Origin: an uncultured Tenacibaculum sp.
GTDB lineage: Bacteria > Bacteroidota > Bacteroidia > Flavobacteriales > Flavobacteriaceae
Assembly: GCF_947499065.1 (NCBI RefSeq)
Contig: NZ_CANMMT010000012.1
Coordinates: 1-64,000, forward strand
Reading direction: 5' to 3'
DNA length: 64,000 nt
The position numbers and the translations under genes were made by a program. This document shows, in pieces, positions 46,176 through 53,995 of the stretch (position 1 is the stretch's first letter; each line of letters begins with the position of its first letter). The notes beneath the pieces were generated by a model that saw only the letters and a list, made by a program, of their open reading frames with translations, was not told the DNA's origin and did no database searches.

Positions 46176-48845
46176 ATGATTAAAAAATCAATACTAACTA
46201 TAGTATTTTTATTTCTCGTTAATTATACTTTTTCTCAAGAAAAGTTTGATGTTTCTTACAAACAAACTTCTCTTCAACAAGTTATTGCCGATTTAGAAGC
46301 TAAAACAACTTTCATTTTTTCATACTCTAAAGAAGTAATTCATAAAAAAGAAGTTACGTTTACTAAAGAAAAAGTAAGTATTAAAAATATTCTTCCTGAG
46401 TTAACACAACAAACAGGTTTACTTTTTGAAGTTCTTAGCAATAAGCAAATCATTATTAGTAAACCTAGAAGAATATGTGGTTATATTATTGATGCTAACA
46501 CTAACGAAGCTTTAGCGTATACCAATGTAATTATAAATAGTAAACTATATACCACCACTAATGAAAGTGGTTTTTTTAGTTTTGAAAATCCTCCAAAAAA
46601 TTCGGAAAAAATCTCGCTAACTTTATTAGGTTACCAAGACAAGGAAGTTACTTTAAGTACTAATGATGATTGTAAAACACTACACCTTCACCCACAATCT
46701 TCTCAACTTGATGAAGTTGTCGTTTTAGGATATATTACTTCTGGTATTGATAGAAACAAAGACGGTTCTATTTCTGTAGACTCAAAGAAGTTAGGAATTC
46801 TTCCAGGATTAGTAAGTCCAGATATTTCACAAAGTATTCAATTAATACCTGGTATCTCTACTTTAGATGAATCTGCTACAGGAATACAAATTAGAGGAGG
46901 TTCTCCTGATCAAAATCTAATTTTATATGATGATATAAAGTTATACAATACAGGATATTTCTATGGAATGTTTTCACTTTTTAATCCTTTTGCTACCGAA
47001 AAAGCAACCATCTTTAGATCGGGAACAAGTGCCAGTTATGGAGATAGAATATCTGGAATTATAGATATTTCAAGTGGTACTGATATTCCTAAAAAAACTG
47101 AAGGTGGTTTTGAAATTGACGGTTTATCTATTAATGGATATGTAAAAACTGCTCTTTCCGATAAATTAGCTGTATATGCTTTTGCTAGAAGATCTTATAA
47201 CGACATTGTAAAAACTCCAACTTATAACAGTTATGAAGATAAAATCTTTACCAATTTTGGTGTTGTAAAAGATATAAATGGTACTCCTTTAGTTCTGGAA
47301 ACTGATGATGACTATAGCCCTGAAACCAGTACTAATGATTTTTCTTTTGCCGACTTCAATTCTAAAATAATTTATAAGCCAAATGAAAAAAACACCATTT
47401 CTTTAAGTGGTTTATATACTAGAAATCGTTTAGATTTTAACTTTACTGGTGGTGATGAAAAGCTCATAGATTCGCTTAAAACTCAAAATAAAGGCTTAAG
47501 TTTTAATTGGACACATATTTCTAATGAAAAGCAAAAAGAAAAGCTAACTGCTTACTATTCTGAATACAATTCATTGTATCAAAATAACGAAATCAAAGAT
47601 GAAACTGGTAACGGTATTTTAGACTTAGCTGAGATTAATATTCGTAAAAATGATATCATCGATTTTGGTTTAAACTTCACTTCTACAACTCAAATAAAAG
47701 ATTTTCAACAATTAACTTTAGGTTATCAACTCTCTTATACTGATTTAAATGTATTGATAAGCAAGGAAAATCCTGTAAAAAATAAATTAGAACAATCAAT
47801 ACAAGATGATACCAACTTAAAAAATGCTTTATTTGGAGAGTACACTTTTAGTTTTAAAAATAAAGGATTTGTAAATGGTGGACTTAGATTTGTGCACTAC
47901 AGTTCTTTAAATAAATTTTTGGTCGAACCACGGATCAATTTAGAATATCCTATAACTAGTAGTTTACGATTTAAAACCGCCCTAGAAAAAAGAAATCAGC
48001 CTATTTCTCAATTGGTTGAGTTTAACCATACTGAACTTCGTTTAGAAAATGAATTATGGCGATTATCTGACGGGGAACAGTTTCCTCTATTAAGTAGTAA
48101 TCAAATATCGGGTGGATTATTATATCATCATAAGAATTTAAACATCGATATTGATACTTATTATAAAGAACTAGATGGTTTAACTACGTTTACTAGTGGA
48201 TTTAGTAATCCGTTAGAAAACCTTGAAAAAGGTAAAAGTAATATTAAAGGTTTAGATGTTCTTTTAAAATATAAGTGGGATCATTATAAAATATGGGCTG
48301 GTTATACTTTTAATGATATTACTTTTAAGTTTCCTAACTTAAAAGATACTTCTGATAATTTCCCTGGAAATAACGACATAACACATCATTTTAGAATCTC
48401 TAATACCCTACAGCTTAAAAACTGGCAGTTTTCTCTTGGATGGCAGTTTAGATCAGGAAAACCTATTACACCTGTAAACAGCTATGTTATAAAAATAGAT
48501 GCCGATGGTGAACCTGCTGGTGTTGTTAATTTTGGAGCTATAAACAGTGAGCGCTTGCCTGATTTTCATCGTTTAGATGCTTCAATTTTACATGATTTTA
48601 ATATCAATACTAGAAATAAGAAATTAAAAGCGCAATTAGGTATTTCCTTCTTAAATATATACAACAGAATTAAGCCTTTAAACCTAATTTACAAAGCTGA
48701 ACGTAAACCTTTAGACGATGGTGGTATTGCAGTTGAAGGAACTACAGGTAGTACTCCTGAGGAATTAGAGGTTATTTTAGAGCAAGTTATTCAACGATTC
48801 TCTTTAGGTTTTACTCCTAATGCCGTTTTTAGAATTTACTTTTAA
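46176..48845 (+). CDS. FecA-like TonB-dependent receptor with STN signalling domain
   Basis: The protein has 889 residues: a signal peptide (1-20, TFSQ), an STN/secretin signalling domain (22-97), a carboxypeptidase-regulatory-like domain (about 100-170), a plug (about 205-310, with ISQSIQLIPGISTLDE and IQIRGGSPDQNL) and an outer-membrane barrel ending in aromatic NAVFRIYF. The STN domain marks it as a transducer that contacts the FecR protein encoded upstream. No SusD-type gene follows, so iron chelator, vitamin or peptide import is more likely than glycan uptake; the ligand cannot be read from sequence. Confidence 0.93.
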   Translation: MIKKSILTIVFLFLVNYTFSQEKFDVSYKQTSLQQVIADLEAKTTFIFSYSKEVIHKKEVTFTKEKVSIKNILPELTQQTGLLFEVLSNKQIIISKPRRICGYIIDANTNEALAYTNVIINSKLYTTTNESGFFSFENPPKNSEKISLTLLGYQDKEVTLSTNDDCKTLHLHPQSSQLDEVVVLGYITSGIDRNKDGSISVDSKKLGILPGLVSPDISQSIQLIPGISTLDESATGIQIRGGSPDQNLILYDDIKLYNTGYFYGMFSLFNPFATEKATIFRSGTSASYGDRISGIIDISSGTDIPKKTEGGFEIDGLSINGYVKTALSDKLAVYAFARRSYNDIVKTPTYNSYEDKIFTNFGVVKDINGTPLVLETDDDYSPETSTNDFSFADFNSKIIYKPNEKNTISLSGLYTRNRLDFNFTGGDEKLIDSLKTQNKGLSFNWTHISNEKQKEKLTAYYSEYNSLYQNNEIKDETGNGILDLAEINIRKNDIIDFGLNFTSTTQIKDFQQLTLGYQLSYTDLNVLISKENPVKNKLEQSIQDDTNLKNALFGEYTFSFKNKGFVNGGLRFVHYSSLNKFLVEPRINLEYPITSSLRFKTALEKRNQPISQLVEFNHTELRLENELWRLSDGEQFPLLSSNQISGGLLYHHKNLNIDIDTYYKELDGLTTFTSGFSNPLENLEKGKSNIKGLDVLLKYKWDHYKIWAGYTFNDITFKFPNLKDTSDNFPGNNDITHHFRISNTLQLKNWQFSLGWQFRSGKPITPVNSYVIKIDADGEPAGVVNFGAINSERLPDFHRLDASILHDFNINTRNKKLKAQLGISFLNIYNRIKPLNLIYKAERKPLDDGGIAVEGTTGSTPEELEVILEQVIQRFSLGFTPNAVFRIYF

Positions 48846-48868
48846 TTTTTATTACTATATACAAACAC

Positions 48869-48897
48869 AAAAGCTTAGAATAGAATTCTAAGCTTTT
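48869..48897. terminator. Bidirectional terminator, TonB receptor / C-S lyase
   Basis: AAAAGCTTAGAA and TTCTAAGCTTTT form a perfect 12-bp stem with a 5-base loop and T-run on the right. It sits between converging genes. Confidence 0.88.
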
Positions 48898-48922
48898 TTT
48901 ATTTTCTAAAAATTTTATTTCT

Positions 48923-50146
48923 TTAACAAGAACAGCAATTATCTGATGCTGTAGTTTCTTTAAAAGAAGCATCTACTCCATTGTCAATAGCACTTTTTAA
49001 TTGTTGAAATGCCTTTTGAATTGTTGAAAATGGCGAAGCTATATTCATTCTCATAAATTGTGTATGTCCTTTTTCAAACCAATCACCTGGAGTTAAAGCT
49101 AATTTTGCTTGATTTACAACTAAGTGTTTCAATGCTTTATCTGATAACTTCAACTTACTAAAATCTAACCAAATTTGATAGGTTCCTTCTGGTTTGTATA
49201 GAGTAACTTCAGACAATTCTTTTTGAATATAACTTTCTACCCAATTTAATGTTTTCTCTAAATAAACTAATAAATCATTTAACCACTCCTCTCCTTCTTT
49301 ATAAGCTGCAATAGTAGCGTGTGCTGAGAGTATATTTCCATGATCTAAATACAACGATGCTACACTTGCTTTTACCTGTTCTTTAAAATTCTCATTAGGA
49401 ATATATAAATAACCATTAGAAATACTTTGCATTCCAAATGTTTTGGCTGGAGATCCTATAACTGCGATATGTTTTTCACTGTTTTCTATAGATGCAATAC
49501 TATTAAACTGAGAGTTTGAATACACAATATCTGAATGAATTTCATCACTAATAATAGTTACATTATGTTCATTTGCAAGGTTTACCAGATTTTGTAATTC
49601 CTCCTTAGTCCATACTCTTCCCACTGGATTATGCGGATTACAAAGTATAAATGATTTTACATTTAACGTTTTAAACTTGCGTTCAAGGTCTTCAAAATCC
49701 ATTTCATAATGCCCGTTTACTAGTTTTAATTTGTTCTGAATTACTTTTCTACCTGCCGATTCTATTAGCTTAAAAAATTGATGATATACTGGTGTTTGAA
49801 CCATAATGCTATCGCCCTTTTCAGATAATTCTCTAATTAGAACTCCAATTCCCGTTAGTACTCCAGAAACTTGTACAAATGATTTTGGATGTAACTTCAG
49901 GTTATTGCGTTTAAGATTCCAATCTGAAATAGCTTTAAAAACTTCTCCTGTATTAAATTCGTATGCATATACGTTTCTATTCATTAATTTTTTCAAAGCC
50001 TCTTGTATGGGGTTTGCAACTTCAAAATCCATATCTGCTATCCATAAAGGCATAACATCTGTTGCACCAAACATTGCTTTTAAATAACTTGAATTACTCT
50101 TTGCAAAGTTATTTTCTACTGTTCGTGTTATATCAAATTGACTCAT
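48923..50146 (-). CDS. patB: MalY/PatB-type PLP C-S lyase (cystathionine beta-lyase-like)
   Basis: The start at 50144-50146 (MSQFDITRTVENNF) is preferred over an in-frame ATG at 50197 that overlaps the upstream gene. The protein is 407 residues. It is a fold-type I aminotransferase-like enzyme with WIADMDFEV, CNPHNPVGRVW and the PLP lysine at K235 in SPAKTFGMQS. PatB enzymes cleave cysteine-S-conjugates to thiol, pyruvate and ammonia. An unusual tail ends NCCSC, suggesting redox or metal binding. It is the last gene of the leftward CcdA operon. Confidence 0.9.
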   Translation of the reverse strand: MSQFDITRTVENNFAKSNSSYLKAMFGATDVMPLWIADMDFEVANPIQEALKKLMNRNVYAYEFNTGEVFKAISDWNLKRNNLKLHPKSFVQVSGVLTGIGVLIRELSEKGDSIMVQTPVYHQFFKLIESAGRKVIQNKLKLVNGHYEMDFEDLERKFKTLNVKSFILCNPHNPVGRVWTKEELQNLVNLANEHNVTIISDEIHSDIVYSNSQFNSIASIENSEKHIAVIGSPAKTFGMQSISNGYLYIPNENFKEQVKASVASLYLDHGNILSAHATIAAYKEGEEWLNDLLVYLEKTLNWVESYIQKELSEVTLYKPEGTYQIWLDFSKLKLSDKALKHLVVNQAKLALTPGDWFEKGHTQFMRMNIASPFSTIQKAFQQLKSAIDNGVDASFKETTASDNCCSC

Positions 50147-50168
50147 TATAATTTTCTCTAATTCATTA

Positions 50169-51059
50169 TTAATTCCATTCAGCTTTAGCAGCTTCAAAAT
50201 CCTTTTGAAACGTACTCGTATTCCACATCAATAACAACATTCTATGTGCTATTTGTCTTGCAGTTTCATCATCACTAGGAAAATGTACTCCCATAATTTC
50301 TCTAGACAAACCTACTTCATAAGCTAAAGATATAAATTTACTTCTTTTTTCTGGAATCAACTCACTCAAGGTATAAGCCTGAATATAAGCCCATAATGTA
50401 TGACCACTAGCAAATGAAGGAGTTGGTATTTTTTGTAATGGTTTTATCTTTGAATCTAAATGATAAGGTCTTGCCCTAATTTTATTAAACTTTAAAACAA
50501 ACTCTAATAACCTTGCATCGTTCATAATTCCTTTTAATAATTTTGTTGTATTTGGAAACTTTTTTGGATTGTAACTTTCGTCAAAAGTTTCTCTTACTAA
50601 AAAGAATAAATCTTTTAAATTACGCTCATATCTATCGTCAGTTTTAGTGTAATTTTTATGGGGCCAATACCCTACTCTTGCTAATTCCATAACTCGTTCC
50701 TCTTGTTTTTCTGTTCTCTTTTTTTGAAGAGAAAGTAAAAAATCAAGTTCAGCTCTGGTTTGTTCAGAACTATTTGCTGGAAAATTCACGGACTGCATTA
50801 TAAAGTCTACCTGATTAGAACTCAAATAGTATGGTTTATTCGAGGCATAAACCAATATAAAATCTAAATAATTGTCGGTAGGATATTCAATAGTATCCAT
50901 AAACGCATATTCAGCTCTTTTTTCATTACTAAGTTTTTTAAATTCTTTATAATGATTTTTCACTGGTTCTATTTCATGGATTGTAGAAAAGATGGAGTTT
51001 TGTCCATACATCCCTAGAGTAACTGTTAGTACTATTAATGTTATGTTTAATCTGTTCAT
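50169..51059 (-). CDS. PAP2-family acid phosphatase, secreted
   Basis: The protein has 296 residues with a signal peptide (1-19). The three phosphatase motifs are in order: KIRARPY (motif 1), PSFASGHT (motif 2, a longer PSGH variant), and SREIMGVHFPSDDE (motif 3, with catalytic His and Asp). It resembles non-specific class A acid phosphatases of the vanadium-haloperoxidase superfamily and should act in the periplasm. It lies between the ccdA-like and patB-like genes with about 20-base gaps. Confidence 0.9.
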   Translation of the reverse strand: MNRLNITLIVLTVTLGMYGQNSIFSTIHEIEPVKNHYKEFKKLSNEKRAEYAFMDTIEYPTDNYLDFILVYASNKPYYLSSNQVDFIMQSVNFPANSSEQTRAELDFLLSLQKKRTEKQEERVMELARVGYWPHKNYTKTDDRYERNLKDLFFLVRETFDESYNPKKFPNTTKLLKGIMNDARLLEFVLKFNKIRARPYHLDSKIKPLQKIPTPSFASGHTLWAYIQAYTLSELIPEKRSKFISLAYEVGLSREIMGVHFPSDDETARQIAHRMLLLMWNTSTFQKDFEAAKAEWN

Positions 51060-51080
51060 TCTTTTATTTTCTTTACTTCT

Positions 51081-51797
51081 TTAAATCCAACCTAATAACA
51101 ATCCGAAGCCTAACAGTATTAGGGAGATTCCTGATATTTGATTTATAATTTGTTTGTTTTGTAATAATTTATCTGAAGCTTTACTAAATCCGAAGCCCAT
51201 TCCTATTAATAATGTTCCTAAGGGAATACTATAACCAATAGCAAACACAAAAAGAGTTAACCAACTTAGAAATAAGCTACCTTGTAAATATGATGTACCT
51301 AAAACTATTGGGAAAATTGGACTACAACCAACAGAACAGGCAGTTGCAAATCCTCCTAAAAGCAATCCAAATAAAAAGCTCTTATTAGTTAAATCTACGA
51401 TTTTGGATGAAAAACTCCCTCCAATTTTTAAGTTAAATGGAAGCATATTTAAACTCATCAAACCTAAATATACTACCAAAACCCCTGCTATAATTGTCCA
51501 GTACTTTCCTACTATTTGCCCAATAGATACACTAATTATCCCTGTTAAAGCTCCTATTAATGATAAAGAGATAATATTTCCTAATAAAAATGACAGCCCC
51601 GTTTTTATATGTGATTTTTTGTTTTTTACACTTGCTTCTGAACCTGCATAGCTAGTTACAGCAGCTAAGACACCTAAATTACAAGCAGATCCTATTGCCG
51701 CTATAACTCCCAACATAAAAACTGCTATAAAAAATAGTGGAGAATTCAATTGATTTTCAATGATAGCATTCGTCCATTCCTGAATATTTTCCAACAT
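51081..51797 (-). CDS. ccdA: CcdA/DsbD-type thiol transport membrane protein
   Basis: The protein has 238 residues with six predicted membrane helices. Conserved cysteines are C39 (GSACNLG) and C154/C158 (ATACSVGCSP), as in CcdA proteins that pass electrons from cytoplasmic thioredoxin to periplasmic thiol proteins. The gene starts 11 bases after the Cys-rich thioredoxin-like gene, which could be its periplasmic partner. Other family members move metal ions or mercury, so a different substrate is possible. Confidence 0.85.
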   Translation of the reverse strand: MLENIQEWTNAIIENQLNSPLFFIAVFMLGVIAAIGSACNLGVLAAVTSYAGSEASVKNKKSHIKTGLSFLLGNIISLSLIGALTGIISVSIGQIVGKYWTIIAGVLVVYLGLMSLNMLPFNLKIGGSFSSKIVDLTNKSFLFGLLLGGFATACSVGCSPIFPIVLGTSYLQGSLFLSWLTLFVFAIGYSIPLGTLLIGMGFGFSKASDKLLQNKQIINQISGISLILLGFGLLLGWI

Positions 51798-51808
51798 ACT
51801 TTCTAATT

Positions 51809-52414
51809 TTACTTATTGGAACTTTTACAAGAAGCTTTTTGCTTTGTAGTAAATGTTTCTTTCAACTTTGTATTACAAGAAGCTTTACTATTTACCGAGC
51901 ACAATACTTTTGAATCTAGAACTAAATCATAAGCTCTAATTAATGTTGTTAGATGAATATTTTCGATAATTGACACACCTTTTCCTAAGACAACAATAGT
52001 GGGTATTTCTTTAATATTCAACTTAGAAACAACCTCTTTGAAATTGTTCTCTGCTTTCTCTAATTCTAAATAATCTGCAGACCCTTCTGAACTATTTAAT
52101 TCTGAAACTACATTTCGAGTTATATTACTTATAACTTTATTTTTATTACTATCATTTCCTTTTAGAAATACGTAAACAACTTCTTTATCTGTTGTTATCC
52201 ATTTAAAATCATCTTTTGAGACTACTTCTTTAGTTATTGAACTACAACCAGACTCAGCGCTTGTAGCTTCTTTAAAAGCTGATGTAATTGCTAAAATGAA
52301 TGCTAAAGTAAAAATTCCCAGTCCTAGTTTAATTTTCATTCCTTTATTCTCTCCTTTCTTATTTGGAGAACAACAATTTGAAGGACAATTATCTAAATCT
52401 TCTGTGTTTTGCAT
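51809..52414 (-). CDS. Cysteine-rich membrane protein, degenerate thioredoxin-like
   Basis: The protein has 201 residues. A cytoplasmic N-terminus with CPSNCCS (residues 9-15) leads into one membrane helix (about 28-46) and a periplasmic domain. That domain has a thioredoxin-like strand plus cis-Pro element (KEIPTIVVLGKG) but no CxxC active site. More cysteines follow at the end (LCSVNSKASC, then CKSSNK). It belongs to no family I recognise. A SigZ-type promoter lies 27 bases upstream, and the CcdA gene starts 11 bases downstream. It probably supplies or senses thiols or metalloids at the membrane. Confidence 0.72.
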   Translation of the reverse strand: MQNTEDLDNCPSNCCSPNKKGENKGMKIKLGLGIFTLAFILAITSAFKEATSAESGCSSITKEVVSKDDFKWITTDKEVVYVFLKGNDSNKNKVISNITRNVVSELNSSEGSADYLELEKAENNFKEVVSKLNIKEIPTIVVLGKGVSIIENIHLTTLIRAYDLVLDSKVLCSVNSKASCNTKLKETFTTKQKASCKSSNK

Positions 52415-52440
52415 TGTAATACTTTTATAGTTAATTTCTC

Positions 52441-52470
52441 TATAGACGCATCACTAAAAAAAAGACGCAA
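52441..52470 (-). promoter_or_regulatory. SigZ-type promoter 1 (Cys-rich/CcdA operon)
   Basis: Leftward TTGCGTC, 14 bases, GCGTCTATA, ending 27 bases before the start codon. It has the same boxes and spacing as the sites at 53342 and 53952. Confidence 0.75.
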
Positions 52471-52474
52471 AAAA

Positions 52475-52505
52475 AAATAAGCCTCTTTTTTATTGAGACT
52501 TATTT
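52475..52505 (-). terminator. Terminator of the methyltransferase gene
   Basis: AAATAAG and CTTATTT, extended by a CTC/GAG pairing after one mismatch, form a stem across a 9-base loop. It lies between the methyltransferase stop and SigZ-type promoter 1. Confidence 0.65.
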
Positions 52506-52520
52506 TATGTGTGGATTAAC

Positions 52521-53309
52521 TTATTTTTCAGCATAAACACCAAGGCTAATAACAGCATTATTGCTAGCCTTAAATGTTTCCAACTCTTGAGAATTCACAT
52601 AGTTTAATAAAACATCATCAGGCATTTCTACTACTTTTTCTTTAGTAATTCTAATATTCTTAAATCCTGCATCTTTTATTGCTTGTATGTAGTCTTCTTG
52701 TTGTAAAGCTCCAGAAATGCATCCTGCATACATTTCAGCTGCATTCATAATACCTCTTGGCAAATCACCCTGAAGAACAATATCAGACATACTAAAGTGA
52801 CCGCCCGATTTTAAAACACGGTATACTTCTTCGTACGCTTTCTTTTTATCTGGAACTAAGTTTAATACACAGTTACTTACCGCAACGTCAATACTATTTT
52901 CTTTTAACGGTAAAGCCTCTATTTCTCCTAAAATAAAATCTACATTATCATAACCTAGTTTTTGCTTATTATCATTTGCTTTTTCAATCATTGCTTCGGT
53001 CATATCTACTCCAATTACATGACCTGTTTCTCCAACAATACTTCGAGCTACAAAAACATCATTTCCTGCTCCTGAACCTAAATCAAGAACTGTATTTCCT
53101 TTTTTTATATTGGCATGCTCTGTAGGAATTCCACATCCTAAAGCGTAATCGGCCTCTGCTTCATAACCGTCAACTTTCGAATAACTTTCACTTAATGTCC
53201 AATCCTGAGCTGGCGAACCGCAAGAGGTAGGTCCACAACCACATCCTGCTCCTGAATTTGCTACTCTTGTATATGCTTCTTTTACTTGTTCTTTTATTTC
53301 TTGTGACAT
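52521..53309 (-). CDS. arsM: Arsenite methyltransferase-like SAM enzyme
   Basis: The start is set at 53307-53309 (MSQEIKEQVKEAYTRV). An in-frame ATG at 53339 touches the -10 box of its promoter and cannot be in the mRNA. The protein is 262 residues. The SAM motif is LDLGSGAGND (75-84). Cysteines C59 (LGCGIP), C147 (SNCVLNLVPDK) and C197 (AGCISGAL) match the arsenic-binding set of ArsM. Extra cysteines CGCG and SCG lie at 23-30. It should methylate As(III) or a related metalloid. It has its own SigZ-type promoter. Confidence 0.88.
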   Translation of the reverse strand: MSQEIKEQVKEAYTRVANSGAGCGCGPTSCGSPAQDWTLSESYSKVDGYEAEADYALGCGIPTEHANIKKGNTVLDLGSGAGNDVFVARSIVGETGHVIGVDMTEAMIEKANDNKQKLGYDNVDFILGEIEALPLKENSIDVAVSNCVLNLVPDKKKAYEEVYRVLKSGGHFSMSDIVLQGDLPRGIMNAAEMYAGCISGALQQEDYIQAIKDAGFKNIRITKEKVVEMPDDVLLNYVNSQELETFKASNNAVISLGVYAEK

Positions 53310-53341
53310 AATCTGTTTATTTAAAGTGTTTATTTTCACTC

Positions 53342-53371
53342 TATAGACGTCACTCTTTAAAAAAGATGCAA
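53342..53371 (-). promoter_or_regulatory. SigZ-type promoter 2 (arsM-like gene)
   Basis: Leftward TTGCATC, 14 bases, ACGTCTATA. It lies right between the sigZ stop and the methyltransferase start, and fixes the latter at 53309. Confidence 0.75.
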
Positions 53372-53377
53372 AGATTT

Positions 53378-53923
53378 TTATTTACACGAAGTATTACATT
53401 TTTTCTCTTTATAATCTATAACATCTCCGTATACATCGGTAGATATTGTACAACATTCTTCATAAGCAGATTTTAACATTTCTCTTCCTCGTTGTACTCT
53501 CGATTTTGCTCCTGAATAAGAGATATTTAAACGCTGAGCTATTTCTTTTTGAGAAATATTTTCTAAATCTGCCAATACAATAGCTTCTTTATATTTATCA
53601 GGAAGAGAATTTATAAATGGACTTATACAACTTGTAAGTTCTGAGGTAAGAGTTTCTTCTGAAAAGTCTTCAGAATCAATATTCTCTGAAGTCTCATTAT
53701 ATCTAAACTTTCTAAAATGAGAAACAATTTCATTTCTTGTAATTTGATATATCCAAGAAACTAATTTCTTTTTATTTTTTAAGGTTTCGTATTTAGTAAA
53801 TACTTTTAAAAACACATCTTGAACGATATCTTTAGTCAACTCAGAATCATGGACTTTAGAATTCACAAAATTGGTTAATCTTGTATTCATATCGTTCCAA
53901 ACATGTACTATTTCATTGCTCAT
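53378..53923 (-). CDS. sigZ: SigZ-type ECF sigma factor with cysteine tail
   Basis: The protein has 181 residues: region 2 (LTKDIVQDVFLKVFTKYETL, then LVSWIYQITRNEIV) and region 4 (LPDKYKEAIVLADLENISQK, then YSGAKSRVQRGREML). After region 4 comes ECCTISTDVYGDVIDY, the family tail of SigZ, and a terminal KKCNTSCK. No anti-sigma gene is next to it, so the cysteines themselves may sense thiol-reactive metals or oxidants. Matching promoters lie before this gene, the arsM-like gene and the Cys-rich gene, implying an autoregulated three-unit regulon. Confidence 0.9.
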   Translation of the reverse strand: MSNEIVHVWNDMNTRLTNFVNSKVHDSELTKDIVQDVFLKVFTKYETLKNKKKLVSWIYQITRNEIVSHFRKFRYNETSENIDSEDFSEETLTSELTSCISPFINSLPDKYKEAIVLADLENISQKEIAQRLNISYSGAKSRVQRGREMLKSAYEECCTISTDVYGDVIDYKEKKCNTSCK

Positions 53924-53951
53924 AATAACAAAAATAAATCTTTGATTTATT

Positions 53952-53981
53952 TGTAGACGTATAAGATTAAAAAAGACGCAA
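53952..53981 (-). promoter_or_regulatory. SigZ-type promoter 3 (sigZ autoregulation)
   Basis: Leftward TTGCGTC, 14 bases, ACGTCTACA, ending about 29 bases before the sigZ ATG. Boxes and spacing match promoters 1 and 2. Confidence 0.75.
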
Positions 53982-53995
53982 ACTTTTTTAATAAA

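Noticed and set aside
50147..50197. Upstream ATG for the C-S lyase
   Set aside because: It overlaps the PAP2 gene by 29 bases and adds 17 residues not expected in the family.
53310..53339. Upstream ATG for the arsM-like gene at 53339
   Set aside because: It lies next to the -10 box at 53342, so the mRNA would start downstream of it.
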